Source of the DNA: Rhodococcus globerulus NBRC 14531
Lineage (GTDB): Bacteria; Actinomycetota; Actinomycetes; Mycobacteriales; Mycobacteriaceae
NCBI RefSeq assembly: GCF_001894805.1
Contig: NZ_BCWX01000014.1
Coordinates: 1-56,449, forward strand
DNA length: 56,449 bases
Direction of reading: 5' to 3'
Each line of letters begins with the position of its first letter. Position 1 is the first letter of the stretch. This document shows positions 41,174 through 50,478 of this stretch, piece after piece. Below the pieces are notes generated by a model, which saw only the letters and a program-made list of their open reading frames with translations, ran no database searches and was not told the DNA's origin. The translations under genes were made by a program, and so were the position numbers.

Positions 41174-43128
41174 GCGCACCGTATAGTCCCGACGCCTTCA
41201 GCAAAGATCGTGTCGACGCGGCAGCCGCAATCCTCGGTATCGACCTGTCTCAACAGGAACAGTGGGACTTCATCCAGAGTGTCAGCTCCCTGGACGTGCA
41301 GGCAGTGCCCGGATCCGGCAAGACCAGCCTGATCGGCCTCAAACTTGCTCTCCTCGCTCAGGTCTGGACCAGCACGACCCGCGGCGTATGCGTGCTCTCT
41401 CACACCAACACAGCCAAGGACGAGATCACCGCGCGACTCATGGCATCTCCGGCCGGTGCGAAACTGTTGCGCTACCCCCATTTCATCGGCACGATCCAGT
41501 CCTTCACGAACATGTTCTTTGCTCTGCCGGCACTCCGTTCTCTCGGGATAGAGGTGCAGGCGATCGACGATGCAGCGTACGCAGACGCGGCGATACGCCT
41601 GTTCAGAAGCCCAGAGTTTCGAACCTTGCGTTTGGCGCTGAAAAACAAGTTCCGGGAGGGTGAAGATCTTGTCGAAGGCGCGCATTTTGTCTGGGAAGCA
41701 GGAGAACTAGCGGTCAGAACGTCTCGCGATCTCCCCTTCGGTTCGACCACAGAGAGTGGCGCATTATTTGCGAAACTCAAACGACGTCTCGCCTGGCAAG
41801 GGGTCTTTCGTTACGCGGACATGTTCGCAATTGCCGAACGCAACCTCACCCGGAACACAGGTTTGGCGACAGCGGCAGCACACCGTTTTCCGTTCGTTCT
41901 GCTCGACGAAATGCAGGACACCGACGACGCTCAACAACAGCTGCTCGATCAGGTCTTCACCGGCACTGAGGCGGTGGTGCAACGAGTGGGTGACGTCAAC
42001 CAGGGCATCTTTACCGAGAAAACAGGAAAGTCGGTCAATCGGCCGTCTGCTTTTCCACAGCGCGACGCGTTAGAACTTCGTGTCAGCCCCAGATTCGGTC
42101 CAGCCATCGCGGAGATGGTCAGTGGATTGACAGTTCACCGGGCGCAAGCGATCGAAGGGGTCGGGCCGCCGGGAACGATCGCCGTCTTGCTCTACGACGA
42201 CGACTGCATCACTGAAGTAGTTCGTGCGTTTGAACAGATGGCCTCAGAAATCGTGCCACGTGGGCTGCTCCTGAACAGCCCTCCACGAGTACTCGGTTCA
42301 CGCAAAGATCCTGGAACCTCGAAGAAATTCCCAAAATCTATCAGCTGCTATGTTCCGGAATATGCTGCAGTGAAAACGATTACGGGGGAGGGATCCCTGG
42401 TCAGGGTTGCTCGTTCGGCTCGTGTCCGGTGGTTGTCCGGCGAAGCCAACTTTGCGGTAGAGCAGTTGTGGAACACGATTCGCGGTGGAGTTCGGTCGGC
42501 AACACCATTGCCGAGCTTGCGGCGTTTAGCGCGCGATCATGACTTGCCCGGTGGCCGTGCACGGACACTGCTGTTGGACATCTTGACTGACCCGCTCGAT
42601 GACGAGAAGCGTTGGGAAGCAATAATCAATCAGCTTTTCCTGTTGTTGGTTGAGCTCACAGATGATCAGAAGATCGGACTGAACAAGGAGGCGTTCGCGT
42701 ACGTACCGCCAGCGATCGGTTCACTACAGCAACGAGTTTCCTCTGTCGTTCCGGACGACGGTGCTGTCACCGGCGTAGTGGGAACTATTCAGGGCGCCAA
42801 AGGTGAGACACACGCAGCGACGCTGATCCTCGAATGCCTCGATCGATCGGGTAATAGACACGATGTCCACGAGGTGTTGAGATGCTTCCTCGATGGTGGA
42901 GGCTTTCCTGCCACCGACAAAACACGTCAACGCATGGCTGAATTGATTTTTGTGGGTGCATCTCGCCCCACTCACCTGCTTGCCTTCGCGGTCCACAAAA
43001 CGAGAGCTGAAACCTACATCGACGCTGTGTCCGTGCGCGGATGGATCGTCCGTGACTTGACCTCATGTTCAATTATCAAGTCCCCGAGTATGAATGAAGG
43101 CCGAGTGCATCCACAGTCGGATGCATAG
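41170..43128 (+). CDS. GajB-like UvrD/Rep-family helicase
   Basis: This 652-residue SF1 helicase has Walker A AVPGSGKTSLIGLKLAL (~39-55), Walker B FVLLDEMQDTDDAQQQLL, and C-terminal helicase motifs VVGTIQGAKGETHAATLILE and VGASRPTHLLAFAVH. Translation is coupled to the GajA-like gene (ATGA at 41170-41173). GajB proteins are ATPases activated by nucleic-acid termini that work with the GajA nuclease in Gabija defence. This gene looks complete, but with a truncated partner the system is probably non-functional. Confidence 0.85.
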   Translation: MSAPYSPDAFSKDRVDAAAAILGIDLSQQEQWDFIQSVSSLDVQAVPGSGKTSLIGLKLALLAQVWTSTTRGVCVLSHTNTAKDEITARLMASPAGAKLLRYPHFIGTIQSFTNMFFALPALRSLGIEVQAIDDAAYADAAIRLFRSPEFRTLRLALKNKFREGEDLVEGAHFVWEAGELAVRTSRDLPFGSTTESGALFAKLKRRLAWQGVFRYADMFAIAERNLTRNTGLATAAAHRFPFVLLDEMQDTDDAQQQLLDQVFTGTEAVVQRVGDVNQGIFTEKTGKSVNRPSAFPQRDALELRVSPRFGPAIAEMVSGLTVHRAQAIEGVGPPGTIAVLLYDDDCITEVVRAFEQMASEIVPRGLLLNSPPRVLGSRKDPGTSKKFPKSISCYVPEYAAVKTITGEGSLVRVARSARVRWLSGEANFAVEQLWNTIRGGVRSATPLPSLRRLARDHDLPGGRARTLLLDILTDPLDDEKRWEAIINQLFLLLVELTDDQKIGLNKEAFAYVPPAIGSLQQRVSSVVPDDGAVTGVVGTIQGAKGETHAATLILECLDRSGNRHDVHEVLRCFLDGGGFPATDKTRQRMAELIFVGASRPTHLLAFAVHKTRAETYIDAVSVRGWIVRDLTSCSIIKSPSMNEGRVHPQSDA

Positions 43129-43477
43129 CTGACGCCCAGAACATGAGGGGTTGCCTACCGGCTTGGGTGTGAGTGTCACTCCGGTGGGCTGTGCGTATCT
43201 GAATCGGCAAAGTAGACGTGCAGAATCGGTGGCTCGCCGATCTCGGTTGTGTCGAGGTAAAGCAGGCCTAGCGCTGCGTTCGTCAACGCGTGAGGGTGGC
43301 CCTGCTCGGCAAGGTCGATATCGGTGAGGCATCGGGTTTGACCGACGACGGATGCGTCGGCGTTGTAAGGCGCGGCCAGGGGCTACTCTCGCGCGGCTAG
43401 TTGGGGGTTCGGCGGTGCGGACTGATCGTAGTGCCTGTGTCTGGCAGGAGGTGACGCCAATCGATCGCCGATCCAAC
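43129..43477 (-). other. Region with a possible gene fragment
   Basis: The minus frame 43176-43382 reads AAPYNADASVVGQTRCLTDI, DLAEQGHPHALTNAALGLLY, LDTTEIGEPPILHVYFADSD and stop. The composition is protein-like but there is no start; a stop codon precedes it directly. It is perhaps the 3' end of a lost gene. I do not recognise it. The rest of the interval shows nothing. Confidence 0.25.
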
Positions 43478-43513
43478 CTGTTGCGTTTATTTCGACTGTT
43501 GCGTATATTTCGG
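43478..43513 (+). promoter_or_regulatory. Tandem 18-bp repeats upstream of PIN toxin-antitoxin operon
   Basis: ctgttgcgtttatttcga and ctgttgcgtatatttcgg follow each other without a gap (16 of 18 bases identical). They end 34 bp before the antitoxin ATG, beside an AT-rich -10-like segment (ttataagat). They are likely operator half-sites for the antitoxin. Direct repeats fit a HTH protein binding in tandem. Confidence 0.5.
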
Positions 43514-43547
43514 TTATAAGATACTTGTGTGTGTAGGAGGTAATGCC

Positions 43548-43985
43548 ATGTCTGCTGGCGAACAGCCCAGTGTCATCGAGCAGGAACAGGCACGTCAGGC
43601 GTTGCAGGTGCTGCGCGGTGTCGAACCCGAAGTCGGGCAGACCCTGGACGTTACGGTCGCCGGGACTGCAGAGTCGGTGCATCTACCCAGTGCGGCATTC
43701 GAGTTGATCCGCGATGTGTTGGCGAACATGGCTGCCGGGCAAGGTGTCACCGTCGTCCCGGCGCATGCGGAGTTGACCACGCAGCAGGCCGCGCAGATGC
43801 TCAATGTCTCTCGCCCACATGTCATCAAACTGCTCGACGAAGGACATATCGAGTATCGGTTGGTCGGCCGACATCGCCGGATCCTCGCATCGTCGCTGAT
43901 TGCCTATCAACGGTCTCAGCTCGGCGGCGCGCGTAGTGCCGCCGACGAATTAGCTGCTCTGACGGAAGATCTCGGGCTGTACTGA
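43548..43985 (+). CDS. HTH antitoxin of a PIN-domain toxin system
   Basis: This 145-residue protein has an excisionase/MerR-type helix-turn-helix at ~78-125: ELTTQQAAQMLNVSRPHVIK, LLDEGHIEYRLVGRHRRILASSLIAYQ. Such HTH_17 proteins are standard antitoxins for one group of PIN ribonucleases in actinobacteria. AGGAGG is placed seven bases before ATG 43548. The toxin gene starts one base after the stop. Tandem repeats upstream are the probable binding sites. Confidence 0.85.
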   Translation: MSAGEQPSVIEQEQARQALQVLRGVEPEVGQTLDVTVAGTAESVHLPSAAFELIRDVLANMAAGQGVTVVPAHAELTTQQAAQMLNVSRPHVIKLLDEGHIEYRLVGRHRRILASSLIAYQRSQLGGARSAADELAALTEDLGLY

Positions 43986-43986
43986 C

Positions 43987-44538
43987 GTGACCTTCACTGT
44001 GCTGTACGACGCAAATGTGCTGTACCCCAATGTCCTACGAGATGTGTTGATCCGGCTCGCGCAGACCGGCCTTGTCCACGCACGATGGACGGACCGCATC
44101 CTCGACGAGACCTTCCGAAACTTGGCGCAGGACCGCCCGGACATCCCGACCGTGAAGCTGGACAAGTTGCGGAAGTTGATGAACGCCGCGGTTCCGGATT
44201 GTCTGATCACCGGTTACGAGAAACTCATCCCCTCACTGACATTGCCTGATGTGGATGATCGGCATGTGCTTGCCGCCGCGATCCGGTCCGGAGCCCAGGT
44301 CATCGTGACTGCGAATCTGCGGGACTTCCCCGATTCCGAGCTCGCGCAATTCGGTGTCGAGGCGAAGCATCCGGACGAGTTCGTGATGGATCTGTTCAAC
44401 CTCGACGGGGTGCGGGTTCATCAGGCGGTCAGTGCAACCGCAGCGGGGTGGCGTAATCCTCCGCGGACACCGGCGGATGTGTGCGACCGTCTGGTGGCGG
44501 CGGGGCTTCCGATTTCAGCGGCAGCGCTTCGCCGCTGA
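43987..44538 (+). CDS. PIN-domain ribonuclease toxin
   Basis: This 183-residue protein (GTG start) has the PIN fold: VLYDANVLYPNVLRDVLIRL carries the first acidic residue, RWTDRILDETFRNL the Glu, and LPDVDDRHVLAAAIRSGAQVIVTANLRDFP the later Asp cluster. It should be an RNase neutralised by the upstream HTH protein. The C-terminal ~50 residues (ATAAGWRNPPRTPADVCDRL) are the usual extension of this VapC-like subgroup. Confidence 0.85.
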   Translation: MTFTVLYDANVLYPNVLRDVLIRLAQTGLVHARWTDRILDETFRNLAQDRPDIPTVKLDKLRKLMNAAVPDCLITGYEKLIPSLTLPDVDDRHVLAAAIRSGAQVIVTANLRDFPDSELAQFGVEAKHPDEFVMDLFNLDGVRVHQAVSATAAGWRNPPRTPADVCDRLVAAGLPISAAALRR

Positions 44539-44717
44539 ACAGTGCCTCTTCTTGCTTTTCCAGTCGATCTGAATATGGCCAGAAAACAACACCGGAGATG
44601 TCCTGCTGCGTTCCGCGAAGCTACTGAAGTAGATCCCGTGATCTACGTGTAATGGATTGAGCTGATCAATCTTTCAGTGATAAGGCTCTGTATTCAGGGA
44701 ATGGAAGGGAAAGAAAC

Positions 44718-47099
44718 GTGGATGACCTGTGGCCGCTGTTGGTAGAGGATCAGCTGGAAGGTGTGAAGGCAGTTGAACGTCAGCTGCATCCGCCGTCGGC
44801 AGCTCTGGCAGTCGATAGGTCCGACCTTTCGGCGGCAACCGCTGCTGTCGTGAAGCTGTGCAGCTCTTGGGGTGGTGGGAGCATGCCGATTATTCCTGTG
44901 ACTGCCGGCGATGCCGTGATAGCGCCGTCCTGGGCGCGGATCCTTTTGGAAAGTCCGATCAACGGCATCAGTGGCCCCTTGCCCCAGACTGAAATCGACA
45001 AATACTCAGACACTCACGGCGGGTACCGTCAGGGCCTCTTGCCGATCCTCACGGGGATCAATGATCTCAACTCCGTCGTCACCTCACGGGGTATCTCACC
45101 GGATGACCCGTGGTACGTGGCCTATCTCGGAGTTTTCGGGGATCTTCCAGCCCACGCGGATTCTGATGCCAATCGCCGTCACAGACTCGTCGATACGCTC
45201 ACCTACGATGAGGTGCTGACCGTCAAGGAGGCCGAGGGTGAGCCTGGTGCCGAAAGCATTTTGACAGCTCTGCGCGATATGAAAAGCGTGACAGCAGTAG
45301 AGCTCACGTTCGTCAAACTGGCACAGTCCCAAGCCAGCTTCAACAAGGGGTTCCCCAGCACCTCACGATTCAAATGGGGTGACCTGGTCGCCGCAGGCAA
45401 GTTCGGTCCCAACCTTGTCGTGGTGTATCGACCCGGCAGTGTCGACGACTTGGCACTGTTGTGGACCCTGCGTGCACGATTCGGCCATCCAGATGGATTT
45501 CCGCTCGCCGTCCCCTACATCGACTCTGCAGGCGCCGCGCTCGACCATTGGACCGACGAACATGCGGCCCACTACTTCGGAATGGACCACAATGTCGGAC
45601 TGACATCTATCTCGGTTGATACAGATGCGCTCAACGAACTTGCCACGGGGAGGGGATTCAGTGTTGTTTCTCCCGAGGATGTGCTGCGGCCTATTCCGGG
45701 ATGCTCAGTGCCGTCTACGGAGATGGTTCACTTCATCGGAGGGAAGTCGACGGTTCCTTCAGTTTCCTCGACCGAGATCGATGCGCTGGGCCAGCACATT
45801 CTCGGTGTTACTCATTCATGGACGAAATTGTCTGTGACGGTGACCGATCGGCGGTTGCCCTTTAGTAGGACGATGCGTCGAGATCGATTCGCTAACGGAG
45901 GCTACCTCGGCGGCTATCTGACCGGAGGGGGTCGGCGTGGCGAGTTCGCCACAGTTTTCCATCCCTCCGGACTAGAAGTTCTCCAAGCGCTCTTTCTGGA
46001 TCACGGACTCGATGCGCGCCCGAGTGTGCCTGGGCGCGCGGCAGAGCAGCTTATGCGTGCCGTCGGCGGTGACCTCGATATGATCGCCTCACCCGCGGTA
46101 ACCGACGCCTTCCAGCAGCTCACCCGAGGGCGCAGCAGTTCGGTGATCAAACGGCGACTCGGCCAGTTCCTGCAGGCTGACAAAGAGGAACAGAAAGGCG
46201 ATCGGTACCAGATCTTGGCCGACCGCCTCGACGCTGCTCTCGGTACTCCTGACAGCGGGGAGATCGGATACAAATCACTGACTCAGCTTCAGCAACTGAT
46301 GAAGTTGAAAGGTCTTGAAACACAGAGGTGGGTCGAGTGGGCAGTCCGTCAAGGGCTGTTGCTTCGGGGTGTTGAGGCAAGTTGCTCGCAATGCACGCAC
46401 AAACAATGGCGCCCGTTCGCCGATACGGTCCCAGCCCTTGTGTGTCACGGTTGCGGGCAAGAGATCCCAAACCCGCATGGCAACAGAGCTATTGAGTACA
46501 AATATCGCGCTGCAGAGACCCTTCTTCGGGCGGTAAATGACGATGTGCTGCCATGTATTCTCTCGGCACGCCATATCAGCAGTGTCTTCGGTCCGGACCG
46601 GGGTCACGTCTTCGGAATCTATCCGGGAATTGAACTCAGGGAACTCGGTGATGCCACCGTTTTCGCCGAGATAGATGTCGTAGTAGTACTAAGCAACGGC
46701 AATTTCATTTTCGGGGAGTGCAAGGTGAATGCGCGCGGGCTCACTGATGGTGAACTGGCTAAGCTCTGGGAAGCTGCGGATCGAGTTGGTGCCACTGCAA
46801 CTTTTGCTGCAACCATGCAGCCGGCCACGGAGTGCGGTGACGTTTGGAAAATTACCGAAGATGCCAAGGGCCGGCCTCATTTCGCGTTAACGGCTGAGCA
46901 TCTCTACGAACTGTTTCCCTCGGGTCCGGCTCTGGGCGAGGAATGGTTTGCCTGGCGCGATAAGTACTCCGTTCCGCAGTGGGTGGAAAACGCTGGTACT
47001 GAGGACTCTGTTCGGAGTCAATTTGCCGAGTACCTCCTCCGAATTGGAGGCGATCCCCATCGATGGCGGCGGGCGCCATGGACAGCTAGTTCCGACTAG
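44718..47099 (+). CDS. Large protein with zinc ribbon and PD-(D/E)XK nuclease domain
   Basis: This 793-residue protein starts GTG 44718 after GGAAGGGAAAG. Residues ~1-530 match no family I know; one segment reads CSSWGGGSMPIIPVTAGDAV. A four-Cys zinc ribbon follows (CSQCTHKQW, then VCHGCGQEI, ~555-590). The C terminus shows a restriction-endonuclease fold: AAETLLRAV helix, EIDVVVVLSNGNFIFGECKVN giving Asp and Glu-x-Lys, then WEAADRVGATATFAATM. Membrane segments are absent. It sits between toxin-antitoxin and HNH genes, downstream of Gabija. A role in phage or plasmid defence is inferred only. Confidence 0.7.
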   Translation: MDDLWPLLVEDQLEGVKAVERQLHPPSAALAVDRSDLSAATAAVVKLCSSWGGGSMPIIPVTAGDAVIAPSWARILLESPINGISGPLPQTEIDKYSDTHGGYRQGLLPILTGINDLNSVVTSRGISPDDPWYVAYLGVFGDLPAHADSDANRRHRLVDTLTYDEVLTVKEAEGEPGAESILTALRDMKSVTAVELTFVKLAQSQASFNKGFPSTSRFKWGDLVAAGKFGPNLVVVYRPGSVDDLALLWTLRARFGHPDGFPLAVPYIDSAGAALDHWTDEHAAHYFGMDHNVGLTSISVDTDALNELATGRGFSVVSPEDVLRPIPGCSVPSTEMVHFIGGKSTVPSVSSTEIDALGQHILGVTHSWTKLSVTVTDRRLPFSRTMRRDRFANGGYLGGYLTGGGRRGEFATVFHPSGLEVLQALFLDHGLDARPSVPGRAAEQLMRAVGGDLDMIASPAVTDAFQQLTRGRSSSVIKRRLGQFLQADKEEQKGDRYQILADRLDAALGTPDSGEIGYKSLTQLQQLMKLKGLETQRWVEWAVRQGLLLRGVEASCSQCTHKQWRPFADTVPALVCHGCGQEIPNPHGNRAIEYKYRAAETLLRAVNDDVLPCILSARHISSVFGPDRGHVFGIYPGIELRELGDATVFAEIDVVVVLSNGNFIFGECKVNARGLTDGELAKLWEAADRVGATATFAATMQPATECGDVWKITEDAKGRPHFALTAEHLYELFPSGPALGEEWFAWRDKYSVPQWVENAGTEDSVRSQFAEYLLRIGGDPHRWRRAPWTASSD

Positions 47100-47502
47100 A
47101 ATCGGGGTATCCCGCCATTTGGAACCGGGACGTGACCATTTCTTGGGTGCGCACCGATCCTGCTGTATATCTTCGGATCAGTGAAAGTTGTTGTAATGCA
47201 GCAAGTTTATCGTTGTCTGGGTGGCGACCTAATCGCACTACCTTCAGAGGTTGTCCGTTCGAGTCCACGGGTACCGGATCGGGTTGGCTCACCGGGTGTG
47301 GTTCGTCTCCGACGGTTACGACAATCCGATCTTGCTTTGTCCTACGCACCACATCCGGGTTGATGCAAATGGGCGCTGAGTTCAGCGTCGAGGCGCTGGT
47401 CGCCTGCGCAAAGCGCACAAGAATCAGGTCCAGCGTAGGGACTAAATCGACACGACGATCAAGATAGATGTTGCACGTACCGAATAAAGTATGTCGAGTC
47501 AA
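47086..47502 (-). CDS. Possible small hypothetical protein
   Basis: A 138-codon frame with a TTG start converges on the nuclease gene (14-bp overlap at the ends) and diverges from the HNH gene. The sequence has sensible protein character: NIYLDRRVDLVPTLDLILVR, DRIVVTVGDEPHPVSQPDPV, and PLKVVRLGRHPDNDKLAALQ. There is no recognisable motif and no strong ribosome site. It may instead be non-coding; if it is, the 47100-47597 interval is otherwise empty. Confidence 0.4.
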   Translation of the reverse strand: MTRHTLFGTCNIYLDRRVDLVPTLDLILVRFAQATSASTLNSAPICINPDVVRRTKQDRIVVTVGDEPHPVSQPDPVPVDSNGQPLKVVRLGRHPDNDKLAALQQLSLIRRYTAGSVRTQEMVTSRFQMAGYPDSSRN

Positions 47503-47597
47503 AGCGGCAGGGATCGGGACCGGGAAGACGCTTTTGAGGTGTCATCTGGTTCCGATCCTGTCGGTGAATGCTCCCTGATTAGAAAGCGCGGTTCATT

Positions 47598-48515
47598 GTG
47601 GACGAGAAGCCCGAGATCGCCCCGACAGCCAACGAAGCGCGTGGCCCCAGGAATCTCACGATGCAACGGCGGAGGGGGCAAATGCGGGCCTGCGGATTGT
47701 GCGGGATCCATAGCAAGATGACCAAGGCTCACGTCCCACCGCAGTGCGTGGGGAACGACCACCTAGTTGGACGGTCTTACATGCGAACCCACAACAGCAA
47801 AGCCCGGATGGGACGCGCAGTCGAAGGGGGCCTGTACGTCTACGGCCTCTGCGAGTCGTGCAACAACCTCGGGTCTCGCTACGAGGACGCCTACAAAGAA
47901 CTGACCGAGATATTGAGGCCACTCCGCAAGAAAGGGCTGGGGATCGACTACGCCGCAACACAGATCAACCTCCCGGCTTCATCGTTCGACCCTGGATCGA
48001 CTGCTCGGGCCATCATCATCGGCGCGTTCGGCATAGCGCCGACGTTGCGAGACCGGTACCCCGACCTCGCGGCAGAGATCGTTGACCAACAAGATATTCT
48101 CACCGTGCCGAGTGAACTGCGGCTGCGCCTCGGGCTCGCCCGGGGAACGGCGGCCCGCATCGGTGGCATGACCAGTGGGTTCTTCGGATGGGGACCGTGG
48201 TCGCATCGTGATCCTGACGGAACTCCGGAGAGCGTGATGCCATTCGCTGAAGTCTTCTTTCCGCCGTTGGCATGGATGGTCACCGACGATCGGCAACCGT
48301 TGCTCGATCGGATGGGGTGGGGCGACGGGACGAAGTGGCTACGAGCAAGGCCGGGCGAACGTGAAAACCTACGCTCAACCGTGCCCACACTCCCTTATGT
48401 CTCGCATCCCAGCCACAACGAGCTACTGCGAAACCGGTGGATCGAGCTGCACGCCGGTGCGGAGGCCGAAATCACTGAAATAGTGGAATGCACGCAACTC
48501 CCGGACAGCATCTGA
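47598..48515 (+). CDS. HNH-type endonuclease-like protein
   Basis: This 305-residue protein has an N-terminal zinc/HNH module: CGLCGIHSKMTKAHVPPQCV (two Cys, then His) and YGLCESCNNLGSRYEDAYKE (two Cys followed by Asn-Asn). This is the layout of HNH_5-like nucleases. The rest (~110-305) is unassigned: RAIIIGAFGIAPTLRDRYPD, MPFAEVFFPPLAWMVTDD. The GTG at 47598 is chosen because it precedes the motif; an internal ATG at 47661 is an alternative. It lies downstream of the PD-(D/E)XK protein and may be an independent defence gene. Confidence 0.7.
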   Translation: MDEKPEIAPTANEARGPRNLTMQRRRGQMRACGLCGIHSKMTKAHVPPQCVGNDHLVGRSYMRTHNSKARMGRAVEGGLYVYGLCESCNNLGSRYEDAYKELTEILRPLRKKGLGIDYAATQINLPASSFDPGSTARAIIIGAFGIAPTLRDRYPDLAAEIVDQQDILTVPSELRLRLGLARGTAARIGGMTSGFFGWGPWSHRDPDGTPESVMPFAEVFFPPLAWMVTDDRQPLLDRMGWGDGTKWLRARPGERENLRSTVPTLPYVSHPSHNELLRNRWIELHAGAEAEITEIVECTQLPDSI

Positions 48516-49282
48516 AAGCTCGTTAGGTGCACCCGAGGACATGCTCGGGGTGGCTCCGTAGAGTTCAGCAAGCCCGAGGCCTGAGGCAACTTCGATATTT
48601 GGGTTTCAGGACTGCGGCCTTAGTCCGTAACGGCGTTTGGCGTCGACGATGCGACACAGGTTTATCGAGCGACTCAAGACGGCGCGGACACACGTGCCGA
48701 CCGATTGTGGTTGGTCTGCAAGAATTTTCCTTTCTTTCACCGCCGATTCCCATAGCACCGAGAACGCGATCGCCGGCCTCAGCAGGATTACCTTTCACTG
48801 CGCTGCCTCGGAAAGTCCCTTGCGCCGTTTCTTCTGCTCGACGTTGTCGATGAGAGTCATGGGGAGGGTGAGGTTGTCTGAGGTTTTGTCGAGCAGTTCG
48901 AGTAGTTGGGGGTCGTCGGTGAGCTTTGCTACTACCCACCGAGCGAGCATGCACGAGATCGCCACGACGTAGGTCGCTTGGTGTTGGTAGCTGTACTTCG
49001 GCTCGTATTTGATGTGCAGTTCGTCGGTGCCCTGTTCGAGGAATTGAGCTACGGCGGCGTGGGTGACGTGGACGTGTTGAGAGAGGATGTGGTAGCTCGT
49101 TTCAAGAAACTTCCCGTGGTCGAGTTCCCGGAGCATATTCATGAATGGTGGTAGCCGTTTGCCTCCTGGTGGGGAGTCGAGCGAGGCCGCCGCTTCTGAA
49201 AGTTCCTGATGGTTGTGAGGTTCAACCCGGATGGTGGACACCGAGATAGCGGGACTCATCGTTCCGCTGGGAGGATGTCCTC

Positions 49283-49588
49283 ATGTCCCGCAAGCGCAGG
49301 TCGTTCACGACCGAGTACAAGGTCGAAGCCGCCCGCCGGGTGATCGATTCCGGCAGCACCATCGCCGAGGTCGCCCGCGACCTTGGATTGAGCGAGAACC
49401 TGCTCGGGCGGTGGGTCGCCGACGAACGACGACGCATCGACGCTGCCGCAACGTCCGGAGATCAACCGTTGACCTCCGCGGAACGTACCGAACTGGCCAG
49501 GCTGCGCAAGCAGGTCTCCGAGCAGGAGAAAGACATAGCGTTCCTGAAAAAAGCGTCCGCGTACTTCGCGGCGCATCAACAAAAGTAG
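49283..49588 (+). CDS. IS3-family transposase OrfA
   Basis: This 101-residue DNA-binding protein has a helix-turn-helix RSFTTEYKVEAARRVIDSG, STIAEVARDLGLSENLLGRW, then a leucine-zipper-like helix LARLRKQVSEQEKDIAFLKK. The sequence ctgaaaaaagcg at ~49548 is a typical A6G slippery site for -1 frameshifting into orfB to form the OrfAB transposase. Confidence 0.9.
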   Translation: MSRKRRSFTTEYKVEAARRVIDSGSTIAEVARDLGLSENLLGRWVADERRRIDAAATSGDQPLTSAERTELARLRKQVSEQEKDIAFLKKASAYFAAHQQK

Positions 49589-50478
49589 AGCGCTACACGT
49601 TGATCGCTGCGGAGTGCGCGAACTTCGCGATCCACCGGATGGTGCGACTCCTCAATGTCTCGACCTCCGGCTTCTACAAACACCAAGAACGCAGTGTCCG
49701 AACACGATTGGGTGAACGGCAACAACGGCGCGCGGACCTGGAAGTGAAGATCCTCGACATCCACAGAGAATCGAAAGGTGTGTACGGGTCCCCGCGGATC
49801 ACCGCCGAACTTCACGACGGCGGGGAGATCATCACCGAGAAGACCGTCGCGAAGATCATGCGGTCACTCGGCATCGTCGGAATCAGCCCGCGCACGTTCA
49901 AAATCCGTACCACCGTCGTCGACCCGTTTGCTTCCTTTCCGGACGACCTGGTGCAACGACGGTTCGATCAGGGCCGCGTCGACGCCGTGTGGACTTCCGA
50001 CATCACGTACCTGACCTGCGGTGAAGGCGACATCTACCTGTGCGCAATCAAGGACGAGCACTCGAAGAAGGTTCTGGGATGGTCGGTGGCCGATCACATG
50101 CGGACCGAACTGGTCATCGAAGCCCTGGACATGGCGGTAGCAGCTCGCGGCGGGGATGTCGCCGGCACAATCATGCACTCGGACAGAGGAAGTCAATATA
50201 CGGGCGACATCATGAAGCAGGCGTGCGAACGGTACGGGCTGCGCCGTTCGATGGGAGCTACCGGAATATGCTGGGACAACGCCGGCGCGGAGAGTCTGTG
50301 GTCCACGTTCAAGCACGAGTACTACTACCGACACACTTTCGCATACGCCTCTGAATTGATTGCTGTAGTTGACAACTGGATGCACATCTACAACACTCGC
50401 CGTAGGCACTCCACGATCGGAATGCTCAGCCCCACGAACTACGAAAAGTCACTGACCGCGACCTTGATGGTCGCGTGA
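49553..50478 (+). CDS. IS3-family transposase OrfB (expressed by -1 frameshift)
   Basis: The -1 frame continues from the slippery site as ASVRVLRGASTKVERYTLIA, then the HTH_21 region HRESKGVYGSPRITAEL and the DDE integrase core: VWTSDITYL (Asp1), IMHSDRGSQYT (Asp2) and NAGAESLWSTFKHEYYY (Glu). The end is YNTRRRHSTIGMLSPTNYE. All catalytic residues are present, so the element could be active. The upstream limit given is the approximate frameshift point. Confidence 0.87.

Noticed and set aside
48516..48794. Possible small genes between the HNH gene and the DUF5677 gene
   Set aside because: Frames here are short, cross-strand and lack ribosome sites or protein-like composition.
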